64,000 nucleotides of DNA from JACPUX01 sp964517465 (lineage in GTDB: Bacteria > Pseudomonadota > Gammaproteobacteria > Burkholderiales > Casimicrobiaceae). The stretch is from assembly GCA_964517465.1 (NCBI GenBank), contig CAZFEK010000024.1, positions 3,588 through 67,587 on the forward strand, read 5' to 3'. Below the pieces are notes generated by a model that was not told the origin of the DNA, did not search any database, and saw only the letters and a program-made list of their open reading frames with translations. A program made the position numbers and the translations under genes. Shown here piece after piece: positions 49,876 through 58,901 of this stretch; the stretch's first letter is position 1, and every line of letters starts with the position of its first letter.

Positions 49876-50082
49876 TTAATCCGCGGCGCGGATGTTGGAG
49901 GCCTGTTGCCCCTTGGCGCCTTTGGTGATGTCGAAACTCACCTTTTGGCCTTCACGGAGCGTTTTGAAGCCTTGACCCTGAATCGCCGAGAAGTGCGCGA
50001 AAAGATCTTCGCCGCCGCCTTCCGGAGAAATGAAACCAAAGCCTTTGGAGTCGTTAAACCACTTCACGGTACCTGTTGCCAT
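49876..50082 (-). CDS. Cold-shock protein, CspA family
   Basis: This 68-residue single cold-shock domain protein reads MATGTVKWFNDSKGFGFISP, then DLFAHFSAIQGQGFKTLREGQ and FDITKGAKGQQASNIRAAD. RNP1 (KGFGFI) and RNP2 (LFAHF) are intact, so it should bind single-stranded RNA and act as an RNA chaperone. The ATG at 50082 has AGGA nine bases upstream. The AT-rich sequence around the ribosome site and the hairpin ahead of it suggest post-transcriptional control. An IF-1 gene follows. Confidence 0.94.
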   Translation of the reverse strand: MATGTVKWFNDSKGFGFISPEGGGEDLFAHFSAIQGQGFKTLREGQKVSFDITKGAKGQQASNIRAAD

Positions 50083-50097
50083 AATAAAAAATCCTAG

Positions 50098-50127
50098 AAA
50101 AATGAAAAACGAGGGCAATCTCCCTCG
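50098..50127 (-). promoter_or_regulatory. Terminator-like hairpin in the cold-shock gene leader
   Basis: On the minus strand CGAGGG-AGATTG-CCCTCG is followed by TTTTTCATTTTT, a perfect six-base-pair stem and T-run just upstream of the csp ribosome site. Placed inside the leader it looks like an attenuator or a cold-responsive structure. A terminator for the gene further upstream is less likely, because that kinase gene ends about 160 bp earlier. Confidence 0.5.
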
Positions 50128-50284
50128 AAAGAGACGACGGTCAAACGAAATGGGCGATGCAGGAAGAAATACCGAGGTGAAGCGGAGGTACTGAACCAGA
50201 CAACAACCGATCTGCTTGAAGATCGTAGGCGCGCACTGTGCACGATACGGCGAACAAAAGCAAATTTATTTTTAATCCAGGCGG

Positions 50285-52306
50285 TCAGGGCTGGCTCATG
50301 GGGGGAAGCGGCGGCGAACCGTCCACCGGCAGGGCGAAGCGGAAATTGGCTCCGCGGCCGGCCTCGGCATCGGCCCAGACGCGCCCGCCATGGCGCTCCA
50401 CCAGGCGCTTGACGATGGCGAGCCCGACGCCGGTGCCGCGGAACTCCTGCTCCGGGTGCAGGCGCTGGAACATGCCGAAGAGCTTGTCGGCATGCAGCAT
50501 ATCGAAACCCACGCCGTTGTCGGAAACGCTGACGATCTCCTCGCCGTTGATCCGCGCTCCGGAAATGCGCACCACCGGGCCGGCCGAGGGCGCGGAGTAT
50601 TTGAAAGCGTTGCCAATCAGGTTCTGAAGGATCTGGCGCAGCATGGTCGGGTCGCCCTGCACCACCGGGAGCTCGCCATACTCGACCCGGGTATCGGGCT
50701 GAGCATCGCGAAGCTCTTCCACGACGGCGCGCGCCAGCGCGGCCAGATCGACCTCGCTTTGATGCAGGGTTTCGCGTCCCAGCCGGGAGTATTCCAGGAT
50801 GTCGTCGATCAACTGCCCCATCTTCTGGGTGTTGCGCACGATGCGCTCGAACATCGCCGCCTCTTCGGCATCGAGATGCCCGGCAAGGCGCTCCTGCAGG
50901 AGTTGGGTAAAGCCGTTGATGGCGCGCAAGGGAGCCCGCAAGTCATGAGAAATCGAATAGGAATAGGCTTCCATTTCGCGCATCGCCGCTTCCAGTTCGG
51001 CCGTGCGCTGCGCGACTCGCGCTTCCAGCGATGCATTGAGGCTACGGATTTCTTCTTCGGCTTGCCGGCGTTCGGAAAGATCGACAAAAATCCAGACACT
51101 CGCTTCGGCCGAAGGGTTCAGGGGGTCGGAGGCCCGCCCGGTCACCTGCAACCAAATGGTGCTGCCGTCTTTGCGCCGGAAGCACTCCTCTTCGGTAAAG
51201 TTCTTGCCTTGCGACAAGGCGGCATAAATTTTGGGGCCGCGCGCCAGGAAGTGGTCTTCATCGCGGTGGATGACCGCGGCGGACTGGCCCAGGAGTTCTC
51301 CCGGCTGGTAACCCAGCAGCGATTCGAAATGGCTGTTGCAGGCCACGAAATGGCGATCGCGAAACACCGCCAGGCCCACCACGACGTTATCCAGGATGAG
51401 CTGTTTTTCGGCCAGGAGGGCTTGCGTCTCTTCGTCGATGCGTCGCGCTTCGGTAACGTCGGTGAGCACGCAATGGGTGCGCTGAAAGGCCCCCGCGGCG
51501 TCGTAGCTGGCGCGTCCATTGACCACGATGCGGCGGGTGCCGCCCGCTTTGGGATGAATCAGGAACTCCGGCCCGTTGACGTAACCCCTCGCCTGCAGTA
51601 CCGGAAACTCTTTGATCAAGGTGGGCAGCGAACTTTCGTCGAGGTATTCGGTGATGCTATGCCCCAGGACTTCATTGCGGTTGTACCCGAAAAGCGCTTC
51701 CCACGCCGGGTTGACTTCGAGTATGTTGCCCGCCGCATCGAGCGATTGATAAGGCAGGGGCGCATTTTGGTACAGGCTGCGGAACAAGGCCTCGCGACGC
51801 TCCAGATCGCGGCGTGCTTCGGCGCGAAGCATTGCCGTTGCCGCCAGCGCCGCGAGCGCGCCTAGGTAGGGCCGGTACTCGGGGGCAATTTGATCGGCGC
51901 TGCGGGTGGAAAAGACGACCACGCCCACTGCCTTGCCGTCGACCAGTATGGGCTCGGCCAGCACCGCGCGTATCGGGCCCATCGCCGTCGGCGGCACCTG
52001 CAGCTCGGCGATTTGCTCGATACCCCAGTGCAAAGCCATGCCCTCGTGCAGCACCCCGGCGACCGGTTGCTCCGGTTGCAGCGATTCGACTGCCGCGACA
52101 AAAGCCGGGTCTACTCCGGCATGTGCGGCAAGGCGCCCGGCACCGCGGTGATCGAAGAGGTAGACGCCGGCGCTGTCCACCTCTTCGTCCAGCGCGGTGA
52201 CGAGGATCTTGTCCAGCGCCTCTTCGAGGGTCAGCACCCTCGCCAAGTCGAGCAGCAGGGTGCGGAGCCTGGTGAGGGGCGGGGGCAAAGATTGATCGGA
52301 GGTCAA
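50285..52306 (-). CDS. GAF-PAS histidine kinase
   Basis: This 673-residue soluble sensor kinase has an N-terminal GAF domain (residues about 18-165), two PAS domains with endings VLTDVTEARRIDEE and FVDLSERRQAEEE, and a coiled linker. A phytochrome-like HisKA follows (SYSISHDLRAPLR, His454), then a HATPase with NLIGNAFKYS, DNGVGFD and FRGTGVGLA. No receiver or response-regulator gene is adjacent. The start is TTG at 52306: a GGAGGAAG site lies four bases upstream and GAF homology begins just after. It is divergent from purL. It shares its kinase core with the kinase at 25380. Confidence 0.88.
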   Translation of the reverse strand: MTSDQSLPPPLTRLRTLLLDLARVLTLEEALDKILVTALDEEVDSAGVYLFDHRGAGRLAAHAGVDPAFVAAVESLQPEQPVAGVLHEGMALHWGIEQIAELQVPPTAMGPIRAVLAEPILVDGKAVGVVVFSTRSADQIAPEYRPYLGALAALAATAMLRAEARRDLERREALFRSLYQNAPLPYQSLDAAGNILEVNPAWEALFGYNRNEVLGHSITEYLDESSLPTLIKEFPVLQARGYVNGPEFLIHPKAGGTRRIVVNGRASYDAAGAFQRTHCVLTDVTEARRIDEETQALLAEKQLILDNVVVGLAVFRDRHFVACNSHFESLLGYQPGELLGQSAAVIHRDEDHFLARGPKIYAALSQGKNFTEEECFRRKDGSTIWLQVTGRASDPLNPSAEASVWIFVDLSERRQAEEEIRSLNASLEARVAQRTAELEAAMREMEAYSYSISHDLRAPLRAINGFTQLLQERLAGHLDAEEAAMFERIVRNTQKMGQLIDDILEYSRLGRETLHQSEVDLAALARAVVEELRDAQPDTRVEYGELPVVQGDPTMLRQILQNLIGNAFKYSAPSAGPVVRISGARINGEEIVSVSDNGVGFDMLHADKLFGMFQRLHPEQEFRGTGVGLAIVKRLVERHGGRVWADAEAGRGANFRFALPVDGSPPLPPMSQP

Positions 52307-52621
52307 GCGCCTTCCTCCGCGAGGGTCGCTGAGGCCTCGATCCGAGGCCCTACTGGCTTGGGAACGGATCCAAGCGTCGATTCTTGGGGATTGGCAAGGC
52401 GGTTTTCCCCCGCGTTCCGAGCGGGCGAACTGCGAGGGGCCTCTCTCTTTGTTCGGATGAAGCCCTTTGCTACTGGTGTGCAATCGGGAGGCAAGGTCTT
52501 TGGCTCCGGCTCTGCCCGCTCAAGACGAGCGCTGGAGCGCAGTATAGCCCTTTTTCCGCGGCTCCCAAGCGTGAAGCAGCGTATAATCATGCTTTGCATC
52601 TCGCCCTTCTTCTTCGCGCGC
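52307..52621. promoter_or_regulatory. Divergent region between the GAF-PAS kinase and purL
   Basis: This 315-bp gap contains a TATAAT box at 52582-52587 on the plus strand, about 35 bp before the purL start. No good -35 box is seen. Nothing gene-like was found. I noticed no clear PurR-type palindrome. Confidence 0.5.
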
Positions 52622-55600
52622 ATGCTGCTCACCTTGCCAGGGCGCAACGCCCTTTCTGCTTTCCGCATCGAAAAACTGCTCGCCTCGCTCCAGAACACCG
52701 CCATTTCCGGCCTGAGTGCAAGTTATTGTCATTTCGTCGAGACCACCCGCGAGCTCACTGCTGCCGAGCGGGCCACGCTCGATTCTTTGCTGGTGTATGG
52801 TCCGGCGGGAGTGAGTGCCGATCCGGCCGGAAGCCGTTTCTTGGTGGTGCCGCGACCGGGAACGATCTCACCTTGGTCGTCCAAGGCCACCGAAATCGCT
52901 CACAACTGCGGGCTTGAGGCGGTGCGGCGCATCGAGCGCGGCGTGCTTTATCTGGCGCGCGCGAGTGGCGATGCCGCACTCTCGATCGCTGACCAGAACC
53001 GCCTCCTTCCTCTGATTCACGATCGCATGACCGAGGTCGTGCTGCCGCGCCTCGAAGATGCTGCTTTGCTCTTTCGGCACTTCAGCCCGAAACCCTTGGC
53101 GATGATTCCGGTTCTGGCCCAAGGACGGGGCGCTTTGGAGGCCGCCAACAACGCCATGGGTTTGGCGCTTTCCGAAGACGAGATCGATTATCTGGTCGAG
53201 GCCTTCGGGCGCGAGGGGCGAGACCCCAGCGACGTCGAGTTGATGATGTTCGCCCAGGCCAATTCCGAGCACTGCCGGCACAAAATCTTCAATGCCCGGT
53301 GGGTAATCGACGGCGAGGAGAAATCCGAGTCGCTTTTCGGCATGATTCGGCACACCCACGCCACTCATCCGCAAGGCACGGTAGTGGCCTATTCCGACAA
53401 CGCCGCAATCATGGCAGGCGGAGCCGCGCAGCGTTTCCATCCCGATGCCAGCGGCCGCTATGTGCGCCACGAAGCGCTTACCCACATTCTGATGAAAGTG
53501 GAGACGCACAACCACCCCACCGCCATTTCGCCTTTCCCGGGTGCGGCCACCGGCGCGGGCGGAGAAATTCGCGACGAAGGCGCCACCGGAAGGGGGGCCA
53601 AACCCAAAGCAGGGCTGACCGGATTCACGGTTTCCAATTTGCGCATACCCGAGTTCCCCCAGCCCTGGGAGGCGCCCTACGGCAAGCCCGAGCGCATCGC
53701 CTCGGCGCTGGAGATCATGCTGGAGGGGCCGATCGGCGGAGCCTCATTCAACAACGAATTCGGGCGGCCCAACCTCGGCGGCTATTTCCGCAGCTTCGAA
53801 CTGGAGGTGGACGGCAAGGTGCGCGGCTACCACAAGCCGATCATGATTGCCGGCGGCTTGGGGGCCATTGCGGACGCGCATGCGCTCAAGAAGCCCCTGC
53901 CCGAAGGCGCGCTGATCCTGCAACTGGGAGGGCCGGGCATGCTGATCGGCATGGGCGGCGGGGCGGCGTCCTCGATGGCCACGGGGGTCAACGCCGCAGA
54001 CCTCGATTTCGATTCGGTGCAGCGCGGCAATGCGGAAATTCAGCGCCGCGCGCAGGAAGTAATCGATCGCTGCTGGCAATTGGGCGAAGCCAATCCCATT
54101 TTGTCGATTCATGACGTGGGCGCGGGCGGTTTGTCCAATGCGCTGCCCGAGTTGGCGCATGGTGGCGGCCGGGGTGCGCTGCTGGAGTTGCGCGAAGTGC
54201 CCAGCGAAGAGCCGGGCATGTCGCCCAAAGAATTGTGGTGCAACGAGGCGCAGGAGCGTTATGTGCTCGCCATCGGCGCTGAAGATTTGCCTCGTTTCCG
54301 GGCGATTTGTTTGCGCGAGCGCTGTCCTTTCGCGGTGCTGGGGAGGGCGACTTCCGATGGCCGCCTCAAGGTCGCCGATCGCCACTTCGGCAATGCGCCG
54401 GTGGACATGAACCTCGAAACCCTGCTGGGCAAACCACCGCGGATGGTGCGCGAAGTTGCCAGCCGACCCGCGGCGGGGGGGATTTTCACGGCTTCGGATA
54501 TCGACCTTGCCGAGGCCGTTCACCGCGTGCTGGTTTTGCCTGCGGTGGCGGACAAAACCTTTCTCATCAGCATCGGCGATCGCACCGTCGGGGGCCTGTG
54601 CGCACGCGATCAATTCGTCGGCCCTTGGCAAGTGCCCGTGGCCGATGTCGCCGTGACTTTGGCCGATTTCGAAGGCTATGCCGGCGAAGCGATGGCCATG
54701 GGCGAGCGCACGCCGCTGGCGATCTTGAACGCTCCGGCTTCGGGGCGCATGGCGGTGGGCGAAGCGGTGACCAATATCGCCGCCGCGCCGATTGCCGACC
54801 TCTCCGAGATCAAGCTCTCGGCCAACTGGATGGCCGCCGCGGGCGAGGCCGGCGAAGACGCCGCGCTCTTTGCGACGGTGCATGCGGTGGCCAAAGAACT
54901 CTGCCCCGCCCTGGGGCTGTCTATACCGGTCGGCAAGGACTCGATGTCCATGCGCACGACCTGGCGCGACAGTGAAGCCGACAAAGCGGTGGTCGCTCCG
55001 GTGTCTTTGATCGTATCGGCCTTCGCTCGGGTCAGCGACGCCCGGCGCGTTTCGACGCCCCAGCTCGACCTTGCCGCCGATGGCAGCGTGCTGGTCTTGG
55101 TCGATTTGGGGCGCGGCAAAAACCGCTTGGGCGGCTCGGCGCTGGCGCAGGTGTTTGGCGCGATCGGCAGCGATGCGCCGGACCTTGACCAACCCGAAGA
55201 TCTGCGCCGCTTCTTTGCCGGCGTGCAAACCTTGCGCCGCGACGGGTTTTTGCTGGCCTATCATGATCGCTCCGATGGCGGACTGCTGGTCGCGCTCCTC
55301 GAAATGGCTTTTGCTTCCCGCTGCGGTCTGCTCATCGACACCAGCGGTTTGGGCGCAGCTTTGCCAGCGCTCTTCAACGAGGAGTTGGGCGCCGTGCTGC
55401 AAGTGCCGCGGCGCGAATTGGAGGCGGTGGCGCAGGCACTCGATGGCCTGGCTTGGAAAGTGGTCGGCCTGGCCGTGGCAGGCGAGCGCATCACCCTGCG
55501 GCATGAAGGACAAACCGTGTTCGAGGCTTCGCGCGTCGATCTGCACCGGCGCTGGTCCGCCACGACCTATCAAATGCAGCGCCGGCGCGACAACCCGGCT

Positions 55601-56479
55601 GCGGCGCAAGAAGAATATGACCGCATCCTCGATCGCGATGACGGGGGCCTCGCGCCGCTGCTGAGCTTCGATCCGGCGGAAGACATTGCGGCGCCCTATC
55701 TCAACTTGGCCCGTCCCAAAGTGGCCATCGTGCGCGAGCAGGGCGTCAACAGCCACGTCGAATTGGCGGCGGCATTCGATCGGGCGGGGTTCGCCGCATT
55801 TGATGTCCACATGAGCGACATCATCGCCGGGCGTATCGACCTCCAGGAGTTCTCCGGGCTGGCCGCGGGCGGCGGGTTTTCCTATGGCGACGTGCTGGGC
55901 GCGGGTGAGGGCTGGGCCAAGTCGATCCGCTACAACGCGAGGGCCAGGGAGGTGTTTGGAGCGTTTTTTGCCCGCGCGGACAGCTTTGCTATCGGCATCT
56001 GCAACGGCTGCCAGATGATGAGCAATTTGCACGAGCTTATCCCTGGCGCGGAGCATTGGCCCCATTTCGTGCGCAATAAGTCGGAGCAGTTCGAAGCCCG
56101 CTTTGTGCTTTTGGAAGTTCGCGACTCGCCCTCGATCTTCTTTTCCGGCATGGCGGGCAGCCGCATTCCCGTGGCCACGGCCCATGGCGAGGGCTACGCC
56201 GAATACCGGGATGACGCGCAGCGCGTCGCGGCGGCTTCTTTGGCGACCCTGGCTTTTGTCGATCATCGGGGTCGGCCCACGGAAACCTACCCGTATAACC
56301 CCAACGGTTCTTGGGGCGGCTTGACCGGATTCACCACCGCCGACGGCCGATTCAACATTCTCATGCCTCACCCCGAGCGGGTCTTCCGCAGCGTGCAGAT
56401 GTCTTGGCGTTTGGCCACCTGGGGCGAGGACTCGCCCTGGATGCGCATGTTCCGCAACGCGCGCAAGTGGTTAGGGTAG
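52622..56479 (+). CDS. purL: Phosphoribosylformylglycinamidine synthase, single-chain
   Basis: This 1285-residue purine-pathway enzyme converts FGAR, glutamine and ATP to FGAM. It has an N-terminal PurS-like domain, the two AIR-synthase-type halves (AQANSEHCRHKIFNA and VETHNHPTAISPFPGAATGAGGEIRD in the first), and a C-terminal class I glutamine amidotransferase with the catalytic Cys in GICNGCQMMS and His/Glu in LMPHPER. The length matches the large proteobacterial PurL (about 1295). The ATG at 52622 (MLLTLPGRNALSAFR) fits the family; an ATG at 52589 lies at the expected transcription start and is less likely. The frame is open far upstream by chance. Confidence 0.95.
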   Translation: MLLTLPGRNALSAFRIEKLLASLQNTAISGLSASYCHFVETTRELTAAERATLDSLLVYGPAGVSADPAGSRFLVVPRPGTISPWSSKATEIAHNCGLEAVRRIERGVLYLARASGDAALSIADQNRLLPLIHDRMTEVVLPRLEDAALLFRHFSPKPLAMIPVLAQGRGALEAANNAMGLALSEDEIDYLVEAFGREGRDPSDVELMMFAQANSEHCRHKIFNARWVIDGEEKSESLFGMIRHTHATHPQGTVVAYSDNAAIMAGGAAQRFHPDASGRYVRHEALTHILMKVETHNHPTAISPFPGAATGAGGEIRDEGATGRGAKPKAGLTGFTVSNLRIPEFPQPWEAPYGKPERIASALEIMLEGPIGGASFNNEFGRPNLGGYFRSFELEVDGKVRGYHKPIMIAGGLGAIADAHALKKPLPEGALILQLGGPGMLIGMGGGAASSMATGVNAADLDFDSVQRGNAEIQRRAQEVIDRCWQLGEANPILSIHDVGAGGLSNALPELAHGGGRGALLELREVPSEEPGMSPKELWCNEAQERYVLAIGAEDLPRFRAICLRERCPFAVLGRATSDGRLKVADRHFGNAPVDMNLETLLGKPPRMVREVASRPAAGGIFTASDIDLAEAVHRVLVLPAVADKTFLISIGDRTVGGLCARDQFVGPWQVPVADVAVTLADFEGYAGEAMAMGERTPLAILNAPASGRMAVGEAVTNIAAAPIADLSEIKLSANWMAAAGEAGEDAALFATVHAVAKELCPALGLSIPVGKDSMSMRTTWRDSEADKAVVAPVSLIVSAFARVSDARRVSTPQLDLAADGSVLVLVDLGRGKNRLGGSALAQVFGAIGSDAPDLDQPEDLRRFFAGVQTLRRDGFLLAYHDRSDGGLLVALLEMAFASRCGLLIDTSGLGAALPALFNEELGAVLQVPRRELEAVAQALDGLAWKVVGLAVAGERITLRHEGQTVFEASRVDLHRRWSATTYQMQRRRDNPAAAQEEYDRILDRDDGGLAPLLSFDPAEDIAAPYLNLARPKVAIVREQGVNSHVELAAAFDRAGFAAFDVHMSDIIAGRIDLQEFSGLAAGGGFSYGDVLGAGEGWAKSIRYNARAREVFGAFFARADSFAIGICNGCQMMSNLHELIPGAEHWPHFVRNKSEQFEARFVLLEVRDSPSIFFSGMAGSRIPVATAHGEGYAEYRDDAQRVAAASLATLAFVDHRGRPTETYPYNPNGSWGGLTGFTTADGRFNILMPHPERVFRSVQMSWRLATWGEDSPWMRMFRNARKWLG

Positions 56480-56585
56480 CGAGATCAACAGAAGTCCAAA
56501 TGGGACGACGACCGGGTCAGAGAGAACCTTGGTCGTTCCCGCAAACGTGTATCCACGACGGGTGAACCCACGCCCATGCAGGAGT

Positions 56586-56753
56586 GTAGGAGCGGCCTTG
56601 GCCGCGACTGGGCATTCGCGCCGTAGGTAACGCTGCCATCGCGGGCGAGATCGCTCCTACAAAAAACCTTGGCCTGGGCGGCAGGAGCGGCCATGGCTGC
56701 GAATGTATGGTCAATACCCCGAGCGCCGCAATCGCCGGCAAATCCGCTCCTAC
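56586..56753 (+). repeat. REP-like elements downstream of purL
   Basis: GTAGGAGCGGCC-TTGGCCGCGA, an inverted GCGAGATCGCTCCTAC, a second GCAGGAGCGGCC arm and a final CCGCTCCTAC belong to the same family as the cluster at 15210-15503. They lie in the 454-bp gap between purL and the lipoprotein gene, which otherwise shows no gene. Confidence 0.8.
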
Positions 56754-56933
56754 TTTGCCCGATCGAGAGGCTGCTTCGGCGATTTCCTGGCCCATCCGGG
56801 CGGGGCTTCGGGCTCGCGCCGCTGATCCGCCGCGGGTGACGCCGTGTCGGTTGCGATGGGGGCACGCGGCACTTCGGGATTCGCCCATGGTCTCATGTTA
56901 GACTCATAACAAACGACATGGTTGGGGGATTCG

Positions 56934-57503
56934 ATGAGCCGGTTTTGGGCGATGCTTCCCGTGTTCGCTGCGGCGCTGGTTGCCGGTTGCGCCCAGCTAT
57001 TGCCCAAACAGGAGTTGTCGATGCCCGCCTCTTGGGGCAGTTTTGAAGACGCGCTGCGCAACTTCGAGCGCATCGAACCGGGGCGAACTTCGGTCGCCGA
57101 ACTGAAGGAGTTGGGCGTGGATCCGTATACCAAGCCCAACATCGCCATCCTCAACTACTCGGATTTGGTGCGCCGGTTCGTTCCTCCCGGCAGCGACGGC
57201 CTCAAGGCGCTCGACCCGGGCGTGCGCGAGTGCTTGGAAGCCCTGCAAGCCTGCCGTGCCTACGAGATCGCCTTGAGAGACATTCGGCGGGTGAGAAGCG
57301 GAGACTTCTTCAAAGATTTTCTCAACTTCCATCGCGTGACCACGATCAGCGGATGGCAATTCACCGGCACCGTGGTGATCAAGGGCCAAGTGGTGGTGCA
57401 TAAGGTCTGGAGCGGTCAACCCGCAATTCACGAAATCGAGGAAGCAAAGAATCCCCTCGGCCCCTTCCAGGGCTGGGGCGAGTCGAATCCAATCCGATTC
57501 TAA
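56934..57503 (+). CDS. Putative lipoprotein of unknown function
   Basis: This 189-residue protein has a lipoprotein signal peptide: MSRFWAMLPVFAAALVAGC, with the lipobox LVAGC giving Cys19 as the lipid-bearing residue. The mature part contains a SmpA-like ERIEPGRTSVAELKELG stretch, then a hydrophilic domain with two cysteines (CLEALQAC) and TGTVVIKGQVVVHKVWSG. It is probably tethered to the outer membrane. I do not recognise a named family. A GGGGGA ribosome site precedes the ATG at 56934. A multi-spanning membrane protein gene follows after 12 bp. Confidence 0.75.
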   Translation: MSRFWAMLPVFAAALVAGCAQLLPKQELSMPASWGSFEDALRNFERIEPGRTSVAELKELGVDPYTKPNIAILNYSDLVRRFVPPGSDGLKALDPGVRECLEALQACRAYEIALRDIRRVRSGDFFKDFLNFHRVTTISGWQFTGTVVIKGQVVVHKVWSGQPAIHEIEEAKNPLGPFQGWGESNPIRF

Positions 57504-57515
57504 GGGGGCGCCAAG

Positions 57516-58811
57516 ATGCAGGGAGATCGGCACATGCATGCGGTCGATGCAAGTTTCCGGGTGTACGAAGACACCTCGGACATCATTCCTTTCTGGCATC
57601 GCATGCCCAAGTTCTTCGCCTATCCGCTGGGTTGGGTTTCAATGCTCCTGATCGGCGTGGCCATGGTGCTGGCCTTTCTTGTGCAATACGTCGGCTTTGG
57701 GTGGTTTTTGCTCACCCTCGTTTCGGTGGCCTACGTGCGCTACGGCTATCTCATCTTGGAGCATACCGCGCGAGGCAATCTCACGCCGGACGGTTTGTTT
57801 TCGGGTTTCGGGGAAAGCGAACATCCTTCCCGGCCCTACAAACAGTGGGCCATCATGGCCCTGATCGGCCTCGTCAGCACCCTGGCCGGCAATTGGTTGG
57901 GATGGGTGATGGGCTTTTTTTGCTACGTCATCCTCATGGGGCTGCTGCCCGCCAGCATGATGTCGCTGGGCGTGAACGGCAGCTTGCGCGAGTCGATCGA
58001 TCCGCGCGTGTTATGGTTCATCGTCAGCCAGCTCGGCGGTGCCTACCTCGTGCTCGGGTTCTTCTTGCTCATGCTCTCGGGCTCCTCTTGGGCGGCTTTC
58101 GCATTGCTCGTCGCCTGGGTGCCCGGCTCCCTGGCAATGCCCGTCTGGTTCGGACTCGAGGCCTATTTCGGCCTGGTGATGTTTAATCTCATGGGTTACG
58201 TTTTGTATCAGTACCATGATCGTTTGGGTCTGGACATCGTGCAGCCCGGCCAGAAGAAGGAGCCCACCGAAGACGAAAAAATTGCGGTGGCGATCGAAGA
58301 AAGCCGCATTTCCGACGCCGTGGGTATCGCCTACGAAGCCCAGCGAACCAGACCAGACGATCTGGATGCCATCGAACGCTATTGCAAACTGCTTTTTCTG
58401 GCCAAGCAGCCGGAAAAGGCGCTCACCCAAGCGCAGCGCCTCATCCCCTTGCTGCTTGCCAAACAGCGCGGGCTGCGGGCGCTGGAGATCTTTCAGAGCG
58501 CCAAAGAGGCCAGCGCCGAATTCCGCATGGTGCGCGCCGCCGACCAGTTGGCTTTGGCTAGAGCCGCTGCGGTCGAGCGCAACGACCGCCTGGTGATGAA
58601 ACTTTTGCTGCAATTCGACCGGCACTACGCCGGTGCCGCCGAAGTGCCCACCGCGTGGCTGATGCAAGCCAGAATCATGAGCGAGCGTTTGAAACAGGAT
58701 GAAGCCGCCATGCAGCTGCTGCGCCTTTTGCGGGGCAAGTATCCGAAGTCGCCCGAAGCGGAAGAGGCCAAGCGGCTTTATACCGCGCTGAAGAACATCC
58801 ACCAGATGTAA
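57516..58811 (+). CDS. Membrane protein with TPR-like C-terminal domain
   Basis: This 431-residue protein has an N-terminal membrane half with five or six helices (residues about 38-235: GWVSMLLIGVAMVLAFLV, then WAIMALIGLVSTLAGNWLGW, then LGFFLLMLSGSSWAAFALLV). After a charged hinge, a cytoplasmic domain from about 255 is made of paired helices resembling TPR/Sel1 arrays (SRISDAVGIAYEAQRTRPDD, PEKALTQAQRLIPLL). No enzymatic motif is seen. It may scaffold a complex at the inner membrane. It appears to form an operon with the lipoprotein gene. Function unknown. Confidence 0.8.
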   Translation: MQGDRHMHAVDASFRVYEDTSDIIPFWHRMPKFFAYPLGWVSMLLIGVAMVLAFLVQYVGFGWFLLTLVSVAYVRYGYLILEHTARGNLTPDGLFSGFGESEHPSRPYKQWAIMALIGLVSTLAGNWLGWVMGFFCYVILMGLLPASMMSLGVNGSLRESIDPRVLWFIVSQLGGAYLVLGFFLLMLSGSSWAAFALLVAWVPGSLAMPVWFGLEAYFGLVMFNLMGYVLYQYHDRLGLDIVQPGQKKEPTEDEKIAVAIEESRISDAVGIAYEAQRTRPDDLDAIERYCKLLFLAKQPEKALTQAQRLIPLLLAKQRGLRALEIFQSAKEASAEFRMVRAADQLALARAAAVERNDRLVMKLLLQFDRHYAGAAEVPTAWLMQARIMSERLKQDEAAMQLLRLLRGKYPKSPEAEEAKRLYTALKNIHQM

Positions 58812-58871
58812 GCGGGCGCCGGAGTGGATTTGCCTGCCGGCCCAGGCGCGATTTCTCTCCTGGGGTGCCGT

Positions 58872-58896
58872 GGCGCAAGGGACTCGTGCTTGCGCC
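58872..58896. terminator. Possible bidirectional terminator hairpin
   Basis: GGCGCAAG and CTTGCGCC form an eight-base-pair stem with a nine-base loop, between two convergent genes. No T-run follows on either strand, so termination is uncertain. Confidence 0.35.
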
Positions 58897-58901
58897 TTGG
58901 C

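Noticed and set aside
51890..52621. Long in-frame N-terminal extension of purL (about 240 codons)
   Set aside because: It runs antisense to the GAF-PAS kinase N terminus, has no homology and lies upstream of the TATAAT box; PurL starts at 52622.
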